The notes beneath the pieces were generated by a model. The model had not been told where the DNA came from, did not search any database, and was given only the letters and a program-made list of their open reading frames with translations. A stretch of 64,000 nt of DNA from Armigeres subalbatus. Its lineage: Eukaryota; Arthropoda; Insecta; Diptera; Culicidae. The stretch spans positions 219,889,783 to 219,953,782 of the forward strand of contig NC_085141.1 of NCBI RefSeq assembly GCF_024139115.2, in the 5' to 3' direction. A program made the position numbers and the translations under genes. Below are positions 55,214 to 64,000 of the stretch, piece by piece; the stretch's first letter is position 1; each line of letters starts with the position of its first letter.

Positions 55214-56060
55214 TCTCGTGTCGATTGTAAAAAAAGTAGTCGGAGTGAAATCCTACCAAATCCTAGCTCGATGAAACTGCTGTGATTTTTAGTGATACAC
55301 GGATATGTCATTCAGGACCAGGGATGGGAAATATAAAATTAAAAAAAAATCGAGGATGATCAAAACTCACCCGCGATCTTACTTTTGAATTATCAAGTGA
55401 TAAAAACTTGCCCGCGATTAAGAATCGTTTGAAAATCGTATCTTGATTTGAAGCATTTACCGTTACATTTTGATCTCTTTTTCCTTACTACCATGAAACC
55501 ATAAAGTCAAATAGAAGATATAACGGGACTATTGATAATTAGCTGATATTGGTAAAGATTAATGTTTGAATGGAAATTCTGTGTTTATTATCGTTTGAGT
55601 ACAAAATTTGAGAACAACTCGGTAACAACTCGCCTACTGTTTTCACGTGAAAAGTTTTCACATAAAAATTGCAATCATTATTCAGCACAACACTGTTCAG
55701 CACTTGGTTGATTGGGTAGATTGCGTGATCTGAACTCCAGGATGTTTTGCAGAATCAAAAAGGTCTCTAGTAGCTTTGAAAAGTAATGAGTGAAATCCAA
55801 TCGGCTCAATGGACCTGCTGGGATGTTTAGCGCTGAACGGATACATCGTCCACAACTTGGTTGATCGGGTAGATCACGTGTTCTACACTCTAGGACGTTT
55901 TGAAGAACCTAAAAGGCCTGTAGTAGCTTATAACAGAAATAAGTGACATTCTATCAGCTCGACGGACCTGCTGAGATGTTAAGCGATGCACGGATACATC
56001 GTTCAGGACTTGATTGATCGGGTGTTTTGAACTCCAGGTCGTTTTGCAGACCCTGAAATA

Positions 56061-57198
56061 GTTTACGTTTATTCAAAACTCTTACAATTTATGTCTTATG
56101 AGATTCTCAGCTCAGAACTTATTGTTACTAGAAATTTTTCCTAATACATTCGAGGATATGTACTCCAGAACAATTTGGACAGCACCCCGAACAAAAACAT
56201 TTTAACGCTTTTTTGGTTATATCTATACTAGTTTTTGGCAGGATCTAGTAAAAACCCCAAATTCGCACTTTTAATCGCCGTAAAGAAACGTCCTGAAAGG
56301 GTCCTTAGAGTCGTCATGAAAGGGTTGAAGCTGTTCCACTCTTTTCTCAAAGTTAATCCAAATAATAAGACTTTTTGAAGGCTAACAAAGAGTTAGTTTG
56401 AAGCAGTTTCGGTTGCTGCTAGCCGGAGTGCTAGTCCAACCCCCCAAGCAGCACAAATTGTTTCACTACTTAACCTACGGAAACATCATACGATTGCAGT
56501 AAAATTGCAATATTGTTGCAAAATACTACAGCGGAAAAAATAAAATAAAAATATAAAACTGGATTCAATTTATGGATCTTGTGATTGATAGTCCTTCACT
56601 CTACCATTCAACACTTCGAGGGACTGCATGTTGACTCGCCATAAAAAAACATACGATTATGAAGTTTTGTACTCGGGTTTTCTGTTACTTGATTGCACCA
56701 TCACAGGAAAAATTGTAAGTAACGTTGAACGATGCTAAATTAAACATGAAGACACATTCAACTTATCTGCTACTTAATTTAAACAACAATTAAATTTTGA
56801 AAGACGCATTGAAGTTACATGGTAAACAAAATGCAACTTAATGATTTTGTTTCGTGTTTGCAACATGAAGTGCAGTATTCTTTATTTGTTTGTTTCCAAA
56901 TGTCAAACACGTACAGCATTGCAATTTTAATGAAACATTGATCACAATTCGAACGTTTTTGACGTTTTGATGCAACTTTTTCGTGCTTTGATATTTTTCC
57001 AATGCCTTCAATGAAACTGAATAGAAACAAGGTGCCTTCAGGAAGATATTGCTTGTGCCACTTGGGTCAATCACCAAAGAAACCAAGGATCCTGATCCTA
57101 CCCGTGCGGTTCCCGAGAGTAATACAAACATCCACCAAGGGAAATCGGCTGCCATACTCGGCTGCTGCCATGACGGAGAACGAACGTTAAAAAAAAGT
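56061..57198. other. Intronic gap, no recognised gene
   Basis: About 1.1 kb of AT-rich DNA. Short ORFs show no domain. No terminal repeats were noticed. Confidence 0.45.
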
Positions 57199-57549
57199 AT
57201 ACACGGAAGAAAAAAAGTACCCAAAATTGAGTACTTTTAAACTTACTTTTGAGTTATTTTTTCTCTTCGTGTTCATCCACTCTTTCTTTTGTTGTCAAAA
57301 ACAAAAGAGCCAAACAATCCAACGACGCCAGTTCAATACGGGAAGCCAATTTTGAGTTTTATTACCTGAGGTCGAAATTGAGTGAATTAAACTTAAATTT
57401 GGGTCAATAAATTTTGCGTTGGGTACTTTTTTTACATGGGACTAAAGGCAAACTACTTCGACCCTACTTACTCAATTTTGGCTTCCCGTACGGATGTTCG
57501 AGGTTGGGTGAATTAAACTCACTATTGGGTAGTTTATTTCTTCCGTGTA
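57199..57549. repeat. 351-bp MITE with ~24-bp TIRs and TA flanks
   Basis: The left end TACACGGAAGAA(AAAAAGTACCCA) and the inverted right end TACACGGAAGAA(ATAAACTACCCA) match at about 21 of 24 bases, flanked by TA. TACCCAA-type motifs recur inside. It is non-coding. The TA target fits Tc1/mariner or PIF-like MITEs. Confidence 0.75.
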
Positions 57550-57854
57550 ACCGAAACAACCAGAGAGGAGGAATAAGCAGCCTCCCAACGAAACGTCGCT
57601 GTCGTAAGGAAAAATCTAACGATGGAGATGGATGGTCGGAAAGCGTATAGGTTTCTGGATACACTGTAAAGGGAATCTGGTTCTAATGTAGATGCGGCTC
57701 ATATGAAAATCATTACAACGTACAAAACGGTCGAACCAGTTGGCAGAGGACTTGTAGTCCTGATAGTGCTGTAGTGTGATAGTGCTTCTGAAAGTAAAGT
57801 ATTTGAAGGATAGTTGATCTCCGTCGTATAACGCAGTACATAAAAGGTGCACTG
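57550..57854. other. Short unassigned gap
   Basis: No recognised feature. Confidence 0.4.
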
Positions 57855-58140
57855 ATGAAAGACATCCACCACCTTCAAGATAAATCGGAACCACGAAGCC
57901 TGAAGGAAGTGTTAGCTACACAAGGTTATGCACAACAGTATAGCGAGGGCTACCATGAAATATTTACTCCGGACACTACGCAGACTACAGTGCGCATGTT
58001 TTTGGCGGTGGAGTCCCTGCGGAGCCTAACTCTACGCGGGATTCCAAAAAAGCAGCATAGAAGAATACGTTGCGTACTTGACTGGTAGTGTAGACCGCGC
58101 ACTGTTGTCCTTCTAACATCAGCTAGAGTGAGGAGTGGCG
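57855..58140 (+). pseudogene. Possible Ty1/copia RT scrap
   Basis: The frame AQQYSEGYHEIFTPDTTQTT, then VRMFLAVESLRSL, resembles the conserved copia RT start (Y-x-E-x-F/Y-x-P-V...T-V-R). It is short and without the catalytic box, so the call is tentative. Confidence 0.3.
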
Positions 58141-58840
58141 TCCTGTTAGCCTGCCTAGACATCCTAGGTGGGATTTGACAGTGGGCTATGTCAAACTTCC
58201 AAACAAAGCGAGCATGTGCCGCTAAGAGCATACTAGCCCAGTCCTGTTGTGGTGTGGGACTATAAGCAAATATGACCCGATTCGAGCATCTGTTCACCAA
58301 AGAGGTACGACATCAACAGCGTCTATTCCGGCATCCAGCGGCTGAATAAGAAATGCTATTTCCGCTATCTAAGATGGCAGTCCTATCCTGGAGGATAGGC
58401 TAACATCCTACTTTTCCAGAAACTTAACAAGCCGTTGTAGTAATCATCGAAGAAAGATGAAGAACAGATAACGGCAACGACTTTTGGCATGAAACAAAGA
58501 ACACGGAATTGTTTCAGCGTTAAGCTCAGCAAGGTAAGCTAGCACAACTCGCCAGCAAGGCGCGGCGCAAGATCTCAGAATTCTGGAACTGAGTCTAGGC
58601 CATTGGTCAAACTTTGGAGAACACAAACTACCGTTGGGATATTTGTTGTTATATTTGAGGGAATAAAATGGAAATCAATTAATGAGAGAAATCATTGTCA
58701 GATCCTTAACACGGGCTAGGAACCTTATACGATTATCCAATGTTATGCGCCGACCGTTGCTGCCGAGTTAAAGAAGAAGGAGAATTTTTACTGTTAATTG
58801 AATGCCGTCGTGGAGTGTCGAAGGGTGGTATCAGGACGTA
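58141..58840. other. Unassigned intronic DNA
   Basis: Nothing recognised on either strand. Confidence 0.4.
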
Positions 58841-58989
58841 CTATGAGTGTCTCATGGGGACTCTACGACACTACTCATAATTCCATTACCCTGAACGCCA
58901 TTACCCCGAAAGAATCACTACCCGAATGGGACACTGCCCCGAATGAGCCAGTACCCATAATTAGTCATTATTTCAAGTTTATTCTTCAT

Positions 58990-59370
58990 TTCACTCAATA
59001 AACGCGTTGATTCTAAGAGAGCATTGTCTTCTCAGTTCGGCTTACACCGGGCAAACGCGTTCATTCATAGAAGGTATTTTCTACTGTCTGCTTTGAACCG
59101 ATGATGCATTGATTTAAAGAAGGCATCACCTCCTCTGTATGCAAACCCGTGCATTTATAAAAGATTTTGTCTTCTATCTGCCTTATTCCGGGCAGACGTG
59201 TTGATTTGAAGAGGTATTATATATTCTGTTTGCCTTATACCGGGCAGACGCGTTGATTTAAAGAAGGCATTATTTCTTCTTTTTATCTCATTCCGAATAG
59301 ACGCGTTCATTTGACGAAGGCAACAAATCCTCTATTCGAATTATACCGGTCAAACGGATTCATTAAACCC
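58990..59370. repeat. Minisatellite of ~53-bp units
   Basis: Units share ACGCGTTGATTTAAAGAAGG, CATTAT, CTCTGTTTGCC and TTATACCGGGCAG. About seven diverged units run head to tail. Two more units appear at 59625-59700 and just beyond the MITE at 59702-59843. Confidence 0.8.
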
Positions 59371-59701
59371 TCCCTTCTCACGATTTTTTTAAAGAAGGAA
59401 AAATGCTAGAACAAAGGTTATTTTCCGAATAGTGGAAAATGAAAAAAAAGTTTAATTATGAATCAATAGTTACTTGAATGTTTTCAATACTTCCACTATT
59501 TTTGAACACAAAATATAGTTTTCTTAACAAAAGAAACTTATCCAAAGAAACTATAAAGCTTAATATTGCATTATGCTGTTGAAAAAAATTGATGAATGTT
59601 GGAAGCTACCATGGGAAGGAAAGGGTTAATAAGGGCATTATTTCCTCTATTTGCTTCATGCCGGACAGAAGCGTTAATTGCAAGAAAGCATTATCTCCTA
59701 T

Positions 59702-59843
59702 CAGTGGCGTAGCCAGAAAATTGGTCTGGGGGGGGGGGTTTTCTGAACATTTTTTTTTTCGAAAAAAAAAATTCTTCCCAAAATTTTGTCTCTGGGGGGG
59801 GGGGGGTTTTGTACCCAAAACCACCCCCGTGGCTACGCCACTG
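59702..59843. repeat. 142-bp hAT-type MITE with 8-bp target duplication
   Basis: The ends CAGTGGCGTAGCCA and TGGCTACGCCACTG are inverted repeats. TCTCCTAT flanks both sides (59694-59701, 59844-59851). The interior has long G-runs and a T/A-rich centre, nearly palindromic. It sits in a minisatellite unit. Confidence 0.9.
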
Positions 59844-60150
59844 TCTCCTATCTCAGACAATAGCACTTTCCCAGATAATAATGGCATAGAATGACAGTCC
59901 AACTTAATTACACGTAAATAAAAAAGTTGGTTAACCAGAATGTTTATTGCGTTTCTCAAAGTAACTCTAAGTAGTTTATTTTTTTATGCTTTGCAAATAT
60001 TTTCATTTTGCAATTAATGTATCGAAATATTTTCGATGTAATGGCCTTTCGGGTAATGGATTTCAGGGTAGTGTCCCATTCGGGGTAATGGCTTTCGGAG
60101 TACTGTACCATTCGGGATAATGGAACTCGGGTTACCGTCATTCGGGGTTG

Positions 60151-60519
60151 TGGGGCCTGTCATGGGACGTCATGGTATTGGAAAAATGAGTGAGAACGGT
60201 TAGCTGTTTGCAGAATTCTGTGGAAATAACGACATGGTGATTGGAGGATCGCTCTTTCCCCATCGACCAGTGCACAAAGTTACGTGGGTCTTTCGTGATG
60301 GATATACTGAAAATCAAATCAACCTCATCAGCAGAAATTGAAGAGCCTTTTTGAACTCCGGAATAAACGCAGTGTTGACAACGCTTCTGACCATTACCTT
60401 CCAATTGGCGAGATCCGATCACGCATTGCTCGGATTCAGCAGCGGGAGGAGAGGCTCGAACGGCGATCCAACACACGCCGACTAGAAGGTTGTGTTGGAA
60501 GGGAGCTAGGCATTCCGCA
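60151..60519. other. Unassigned DNA before LINE copy C
   Basis: Short ORFs only; possibly decayed LINE 5' sequence. No motif recognised. Confidence 0.35.
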
Positions 60520-61250
60520 AAAAGGGTAGATTACTGATACAACAGCACCTGAATGGCGATATGGCAGACCACGGTGGCGGTATGGTAATTAACCTAGGAG
60601 CACGCGCACAGGACTTGCGACTTCCGGCTCCGAATCTCCAGGAAATCCAGGAGGAGATCAGCCAGCTGAAAAACAACAAAGCCCCTGGAGTTGACCAACT
60701 ACCAGGAGAGCTGTTTAAACACGGTGGTGAGGCACTGGCTAGAGCGCTGCACTGGGTGATTACCAAGGTTTGGGAGGATGAGGCTCTGCCGCAGGAGTGG
60801 ATTGAAGGTGTCGTAAGTCCCATCTACAAAAAGGGCGATAAGCTGGATTGTAGCAACTACCGCGCAATCACATTGCTGAACGCCGCCTACAAGGTACTCT
60901 CCCAAACTTTATGCCGCCGACCAATTGCAAGAGAGTTCGTGGGGCAATACCAGGCGGGATTTATGGGTGAACGCTCTACCACAGACCAGATGTTCGCCGT
61001 ACGTCAGGTATTGCAGAAATGCCGCGAATACAACCTGCCCACACATCATCTATTTATCGGCTTCAAAGCCGCATATGATACAATCGATCGGGACCAGCTA
61101 CGGCAGCTAGTTCACGAAAATGGATTTCCGGATAAACTGATACGGTTGATCAAGGCGACGATGGATCGGGTGATGTGCGTAGTTTGAGTTTCAGGGGCAT
61201 TCTCGAGTCCCTTCGATGCGCAGAGGGTTACGGCAAGGTGATGGTCTTTG
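60520..61250 (+). pseudogene. RTE-like LINE (copy C), RT fingers and palm start
   Basis: It is open from 60561: EIQEEISQLKNNKAPGVDQL, SPIYKKGDKLDCSNYRAITL, LNAAYKVLSQTLCRR, YQAGFMGERSTTDQMFAVRQ and HHLFIGFKAAYDTIDRDQL. In the conserved DFKAAYD box the first catalytic Asp is replaced by Gly (IGFKAAYD). Nucleotide identity to copy A (5185-5540) is high over the shared part. It is cut near 61250, just after GGTTACGGCAAGGTGATGGT, before the FADD box, by a second LINE. Confidence 0.85.
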
Positions 61251-62230
61251 ATAGACCAAGGGTGCGACACATTCCTGGCATCGACTTCGAAGCCGCTTCA
61301 CTGCAGAAGATTGAAGCAGTCATCCGAAGCATGAAATGCAACAAGGTTCTTAGGGTCGATCGCAGAATTGCTCAAAGGTGACTTCAAGCTATCTGCGCAA
61401 ATGTTACATCATCTATTCTGCAATATCTGGGGAACCTCGATACATCAGAAAATAGGCACGACGGTAGCAAGTAGGATTTTGCCTCAGTAAATCATGTGTT
61501 GACTATATTGTTACTCTCCGTATCATCTTGGAGCATGCTGCAGGTCAACGAATTCTAAGAGTTCCTCCATTTGGTATGATGATGATGTTGCTCTACCAGC
61601 GCAATGGCGCTCTGATATGCAGAGTAAACGGAACGACCTGGCCGAACGGTCGTCTACGGTGGGTCTCATTATCAAATTGAACATGACAAAATCGTTGGAT
61701 GTCAACACAAACAACCCCTCCAAAATTACGGTAGCCGGGCAAGCAGTGGAGAAGGTCAAAAACATTCAATATCTCGGCAGCCAGTCAGCGTCGGACGGCG
61801 GAACCAAGATCGACATAGGCGCACGGATCAAGATGGCTAGGATTGCTTTTGCGGTTTTACCAAATATATGGAGATCCAGTCAGATTATTCAAAGCACCAA
61901 ATTTCGAATATTTAACTCTAACGTGAAATCTGTGTTGTTGTACGCTAGTGAGACGTGGTGTGTATCAGGGCCTGGTGAACTCCCAGTTGGATCTCGAATG
62001 CTGAGCTGCATCCACGATGCCATCAAAAGCCAATATTTAAAAAAAATCAAGAGCGTAGGTACATGGAGTTGTGTCGGCAACTCATGAGGAAAGATCGTTT
62101 ACGAAATTCGCAAGTACACGCTGGACTGGAATCCGGCAGGATATCGCAGCAGAAGCAGACCTTGGAGTTCATGGCGACGAAGTCTTAACAAAGAAATGAA
62201 AAAAGTCGATAGAAACATAAACAGTGATAT
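61251..62230 (+). pseudogene. Second RTE-like LINE family, fragments of RT and C-terminus
   Basis: Plus-strand readings: an RT finger trace near 61290-61380 (KIEAVIRSMKCNKVL); then RSSTVGLIIKLNMTKSLDVN; then VEKVKNIQYLGSQSASDGGT; then VKSVLLYASETWCVSG. These correspond to the thumb and C-terminal YLGS and LLYGSETW motifs of RTE-type ORF2. The catalytic palm is deleted. The 3' part is shared with 29725-29940. Confidence 0.75.
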
Positions 62231-62533
62231 TTACCGAATGTTTAAATCTAAAATCAATTTAATATATGTCCATTATTTGAATTGAAAAGTTGTGCTGGAA
62301 TTCAAAAGTTCCTCAATATATCTGTAGGAACTAAATCGAATCTCTTGACTTCGAAATCTTGGGTCCCGGAGTTATTTTTCGATTTTTCTACCAAATGTCC
62401 ACAATATCAAAAAAAAAATCAGTACTGTTATACGAAAATAGTGAAAACCTGAAAAAGAAAACCGTGTATATCGCAGATGCGTTCCCTCATGCTGTTATGG
62501 TCATTAGTGCCCGCCCGAGCAGAAGAAGTTTAC
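62231..62533. other. Start of the 22-kb Hr4 intron
   Basis: Unremarkable AT-rich intron sequence. The donor sites GTAAAC (62533) and GTAAGG (62548) lie at its right border. Confidence 0.5.
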
Positions 62534-64000
62534 CTCGTTTTGCCTTACGGTTTGTCCTAAGCTTAGAAGTAGATGCGCCGCCTCTTCGTTGTTGTTGGTG
62601 CTACTGCTACTACTGCTGCTGTTGCTGTTCTGATGATGGTGACTGCCCGGTGAAGGGGGAATGGTACCCATCCCCAGTGCGGACCCAGGCCCTAGCGGGC
62701 CTTGCGATCCGGTCGTGTTGGTCGCCGACGGCGGCATAATAGGCGGCGTTGTGGTTTGTACTTGCGGTGGGGAGTCGTAGCTCCAGACCATGGTCCGGAC
62801 ACCGCACGACTCGCCCATGATGACTGTCGGAGTGTTGCGCGGTGGCGTTTGCGAGGCGATGGGACTGGGACTTTGATGGTGCTGCGGGGATTGCTGGGGG
62901 GACATTTGGCTTCGTAGCGGTGGCAGCGGACCGCCGATCACTTCAGGTTTGACGCCGTTGATACGCTGCTGACCACCAGGCCAGACGTTTATCCTATGAT
63001 TCATACCCGGTGGTTGCTGTTGCATGAGATTTGGTATTTGTGCTTCATTTTTTACACGAAATAATATGGCAGCGTCCCGCATGGGATGTCGTATCTGCAT
63101 GGCGGGATTAAGCGGAGATGTATTGGGGCTGACTTGTATAGGACTTGGTAACCGCTGGTTGTTTGGTGATAGTTGCATAACTTGGTTCGTCATTGGGTTC
63201 TGACCAGGTGCTTGCCGTTCACGCTTGATGATGATGTGCGGCGATTGCCCCATATTGGTGGAACCTACATGAACGGGACTTTGCTGCCTGTTCTGATGTT
63301 GTTGACTTGGGGACATCGGTGGCTGCATTGGAGACGTACTGTTGCAGATTTGAACAGGACTGCTCGGTGGTTGCCTTTGGTGATTAGCGGGACCAGCCAT
63401 TGAAACAGGTGGCATGTTCACAATTGTGTGACTCTGTCCAGGTAACGATCGTTCACGTTTGACATACATCTGCTGCTGTGGGCTAGGAATCATCTGGATG
63501 TTCTGCTGCCGGAGTTGACTGCCAGGCAACAATGGCATGTTGGGGTTTTGGTTCACTATCGTGTATTGGGGCATGCGTTCCTTTTTTATCCGAATTTGCT
63601 GTTGCATAGCTTGCAGCATCTGTTGTTGGGCGATATGCTGCTGCTGTTGTTGGATATTTGAATTGTTTGACGATGATTGACTAGATGAGAATTTGGACAT
63701 GCCACCGATGGGGGGCTGCTGAAACATTTGAAGCTGAACGGGTTGATTTGGCGACACACCAGATATTGATGACGATGAGTTTGTAGATGACGACGAAGAT
63801 GAAGGTGATGACGACGTTGAACTCTGCGGTGTCGATGTAAGTCTATTAGGCTCTTCGTTCTTATTACTACCGGCGTTGCTATTACTACCGTTACAATTAT
63901 TACTACTAATAGTGCTACTGCTGTTGGTGTTGTTGGTGGCATTTGCTAATTGATTAATTGACGGCGGCGCTTGTTTCCGCATCCCTAGCGTTACCAGCGT
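62534..64000 (-). CDS. Hr4: Hr4 N-terminal transactivation-type exon (5' end open)
   Basis: The minus-strand frame is open from the window edge (TLVTLG then MRKQAPPSINQ at 63982) for 489 codons. It is N/S-rich, then Q/P-rich and low complexity. Blocks conserved in Hr4 break this up: DAAILFRVKNEAQ, RINGVKPEVIGGPLPPLRS, TPTVIMGESCGVRTMVW and NNEEAAHLLLSLGQT. Five [IV]KxE motifs occur (63578, 63452, 63218, 63044, 62942). After SLGQT there are two in-frame donors: ACC/GTAAGG (exon end 62549) and CGAG/GTAAAC (exon end 62534). The second gives TVRQNE before the linker exon. The true start codon lies upstream or at 63982; I cannot tell which. Confidence 0.9.

Larger units (their letters stand above)
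54130..56060 (+). repeat. Diverged ~145-bp tandem repeat, plus orientation
   Basis: CTCCAGGACGTT (or one-base variants) recurs at 54151, 54660, 54793, 55734, 55887 and 56030. It is followed by GAGAACCAAAAAGGCCTGTA and preceded by ACGGATACATCGTCCAGG with CTTGGTTGATCGGGTAGAT. Adjacent intact units are 133-153 bp apart. MITEs and other DNA interrupt the array. Minus-strand ORFs across it are repeat by-products. Confidence 0.75.
58841..60150. repeat. Composite segment bounded by inverted CCGAATGG-rich blocks
   Basis: The left block (58860-58960) has CATTACCCCGAA, ACTACCCGAATGGGACACTG and CCCCGAATGA. The right block (60045-60147) has the inverted GTGTCCCATTCGGGGTAATG and CCATTCGGGATAATGG. These look like subterminal repeats of one DNA element with no coding part. 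Exact ends are unknown. Confidence 0.4.
20678..64000 (-). other. Hr4: Hr4 gene span (nuclear receptor, 5' end beyond the window)
   Basis: Seven coding exons on the minus strand assemble into an NR6A-type orphan nuclear receptor. From 5' to 3' the introns are 40531-62533 (22.0 kb), 40309-40377 (69 bp), 39829-40052 (224 bp), 39082-39136 (55 bp), 38817-38888 (72 bp) and 21212-38700 (17.5 kb). All have GT-AG ends and every junction keeps frame. In Drosophila the orthologue is an ecdysone-induced transcription factor acting in the metamorphic hierarchy and in the timing of ecdysone pulses. A similar role is inferred here. Nearly all transposons sit in the two giant introns. The promoter and the first coding part lie to the right of the window. 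Confidence 0.93.

Noticed and set aside
55319..55705. hAT insertion beginning CAGGGATGGGAAAT within the ~145-bp repeat
   Set aside because: The left end looks suggestive, but no matching inverted right end was found and the flanking 8-mers (ATTCAGGA, GTTCAGCA) only partly agree.
62610..62807. Other-frame ORFs across the Hr4 N-terminal exon
   Set aside because: They are shadows; only the frame with DAAILFRVKNE and GESCGVRTMVW joins correctly to the linker exon.

Overview
The window looks like one stretch of a mosquito chromosome, most likely a culicine such as Aedes. The reasons are tRNA-derived SINEs resembling the Aedes Feilai family, very large introns packed with degenerate LINE, Ty3/gypsy, Ty1/copia, BEL/Pao, hAT, Helitron-like and MITE copies, and one conserved insect gene. 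No bacterial or viral gene set is present. The species call is inference.

The only host protein-coding gene I can support is the orphan nuclear receptor Hr4 (DHR4/GCNF-like, NR6A group) on the minus strand. Its visible exons run from right to left: a 5'-open, Q/S/N-rich N-terminal exon (62534-64000); a short linker exon (40378-40530); the zinc-finger DNA-binding domain (40053-40308); the ligand-binding domain in three exons (39137-39828, 38889-39081, 38701-38816); and a last coding exon (21131-21211). These junctions restore one continuous reading frame of about 985 codons inside the window. Two giant introns (22.0 kb and 17.5 kb) hold almost all the transposons, while the introns inside the receptor core are only 55-224 bp. 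After the TAG stop the same frame stays open for about 150 codons of Q-rich coding-like sequence, which makes Hr4 a strong stop-codon-readthrough candidate.

Layout left to right: degenerate LINE ORF1 (1-1.0 kb, minus); gene-poor AT-rich DNA (1.0-5.2 kb); RTE-like LINE fragment and SINE (5.2-7.3 kb); Ty1/copia pseudo-element split by a hAT-like insertion that carries a ~200-bp tandem repeat (8.5-15.2 kb); gypsy gag fragment (15.3-16.3 kb, minus); Jockey/CR1-like LINE (16.6-18.75 kb); probable Hr4 3' UTR (18.8-20.7 kb); Hr4 terminal exon; intron with a LINE split by a 2.9-kb hAT-type element (21.6-25.9 kb), an R1/LOA-like LINE (26.6-29.6 kb), other LINE pieces, foldback MITEs, and a Penelope-like inverted-repeat insertion with a hammerhead ribozyme motif (35.6-36.3 kb); Hr4 core exons (38.7-40.5 kb); BEL/Pao remnants (41.4-52.6 kb) split by a long-TIR DNA element that is itself split by a nearly intact Ty3/gypsy element with apparently identical LTRs (43.35-48.70 kb); a diverged ~145-bp tandem repeat present in both orientations (52.9-56.1 kb); MITEs, a ~53-bp minisatellite and two LINE fragments (57-62 kb); then the Hr4 N-terminal exon.

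The observations most worth a second look are the Hr4 readthrough extension, the hammerhead-bearing hairpin element, the 72-bp stop-free Hr4 intron, and the array of SUMO-type motifs in the Hr4 N-terminus. Everything was read by eye; no alignments or database searches were run.
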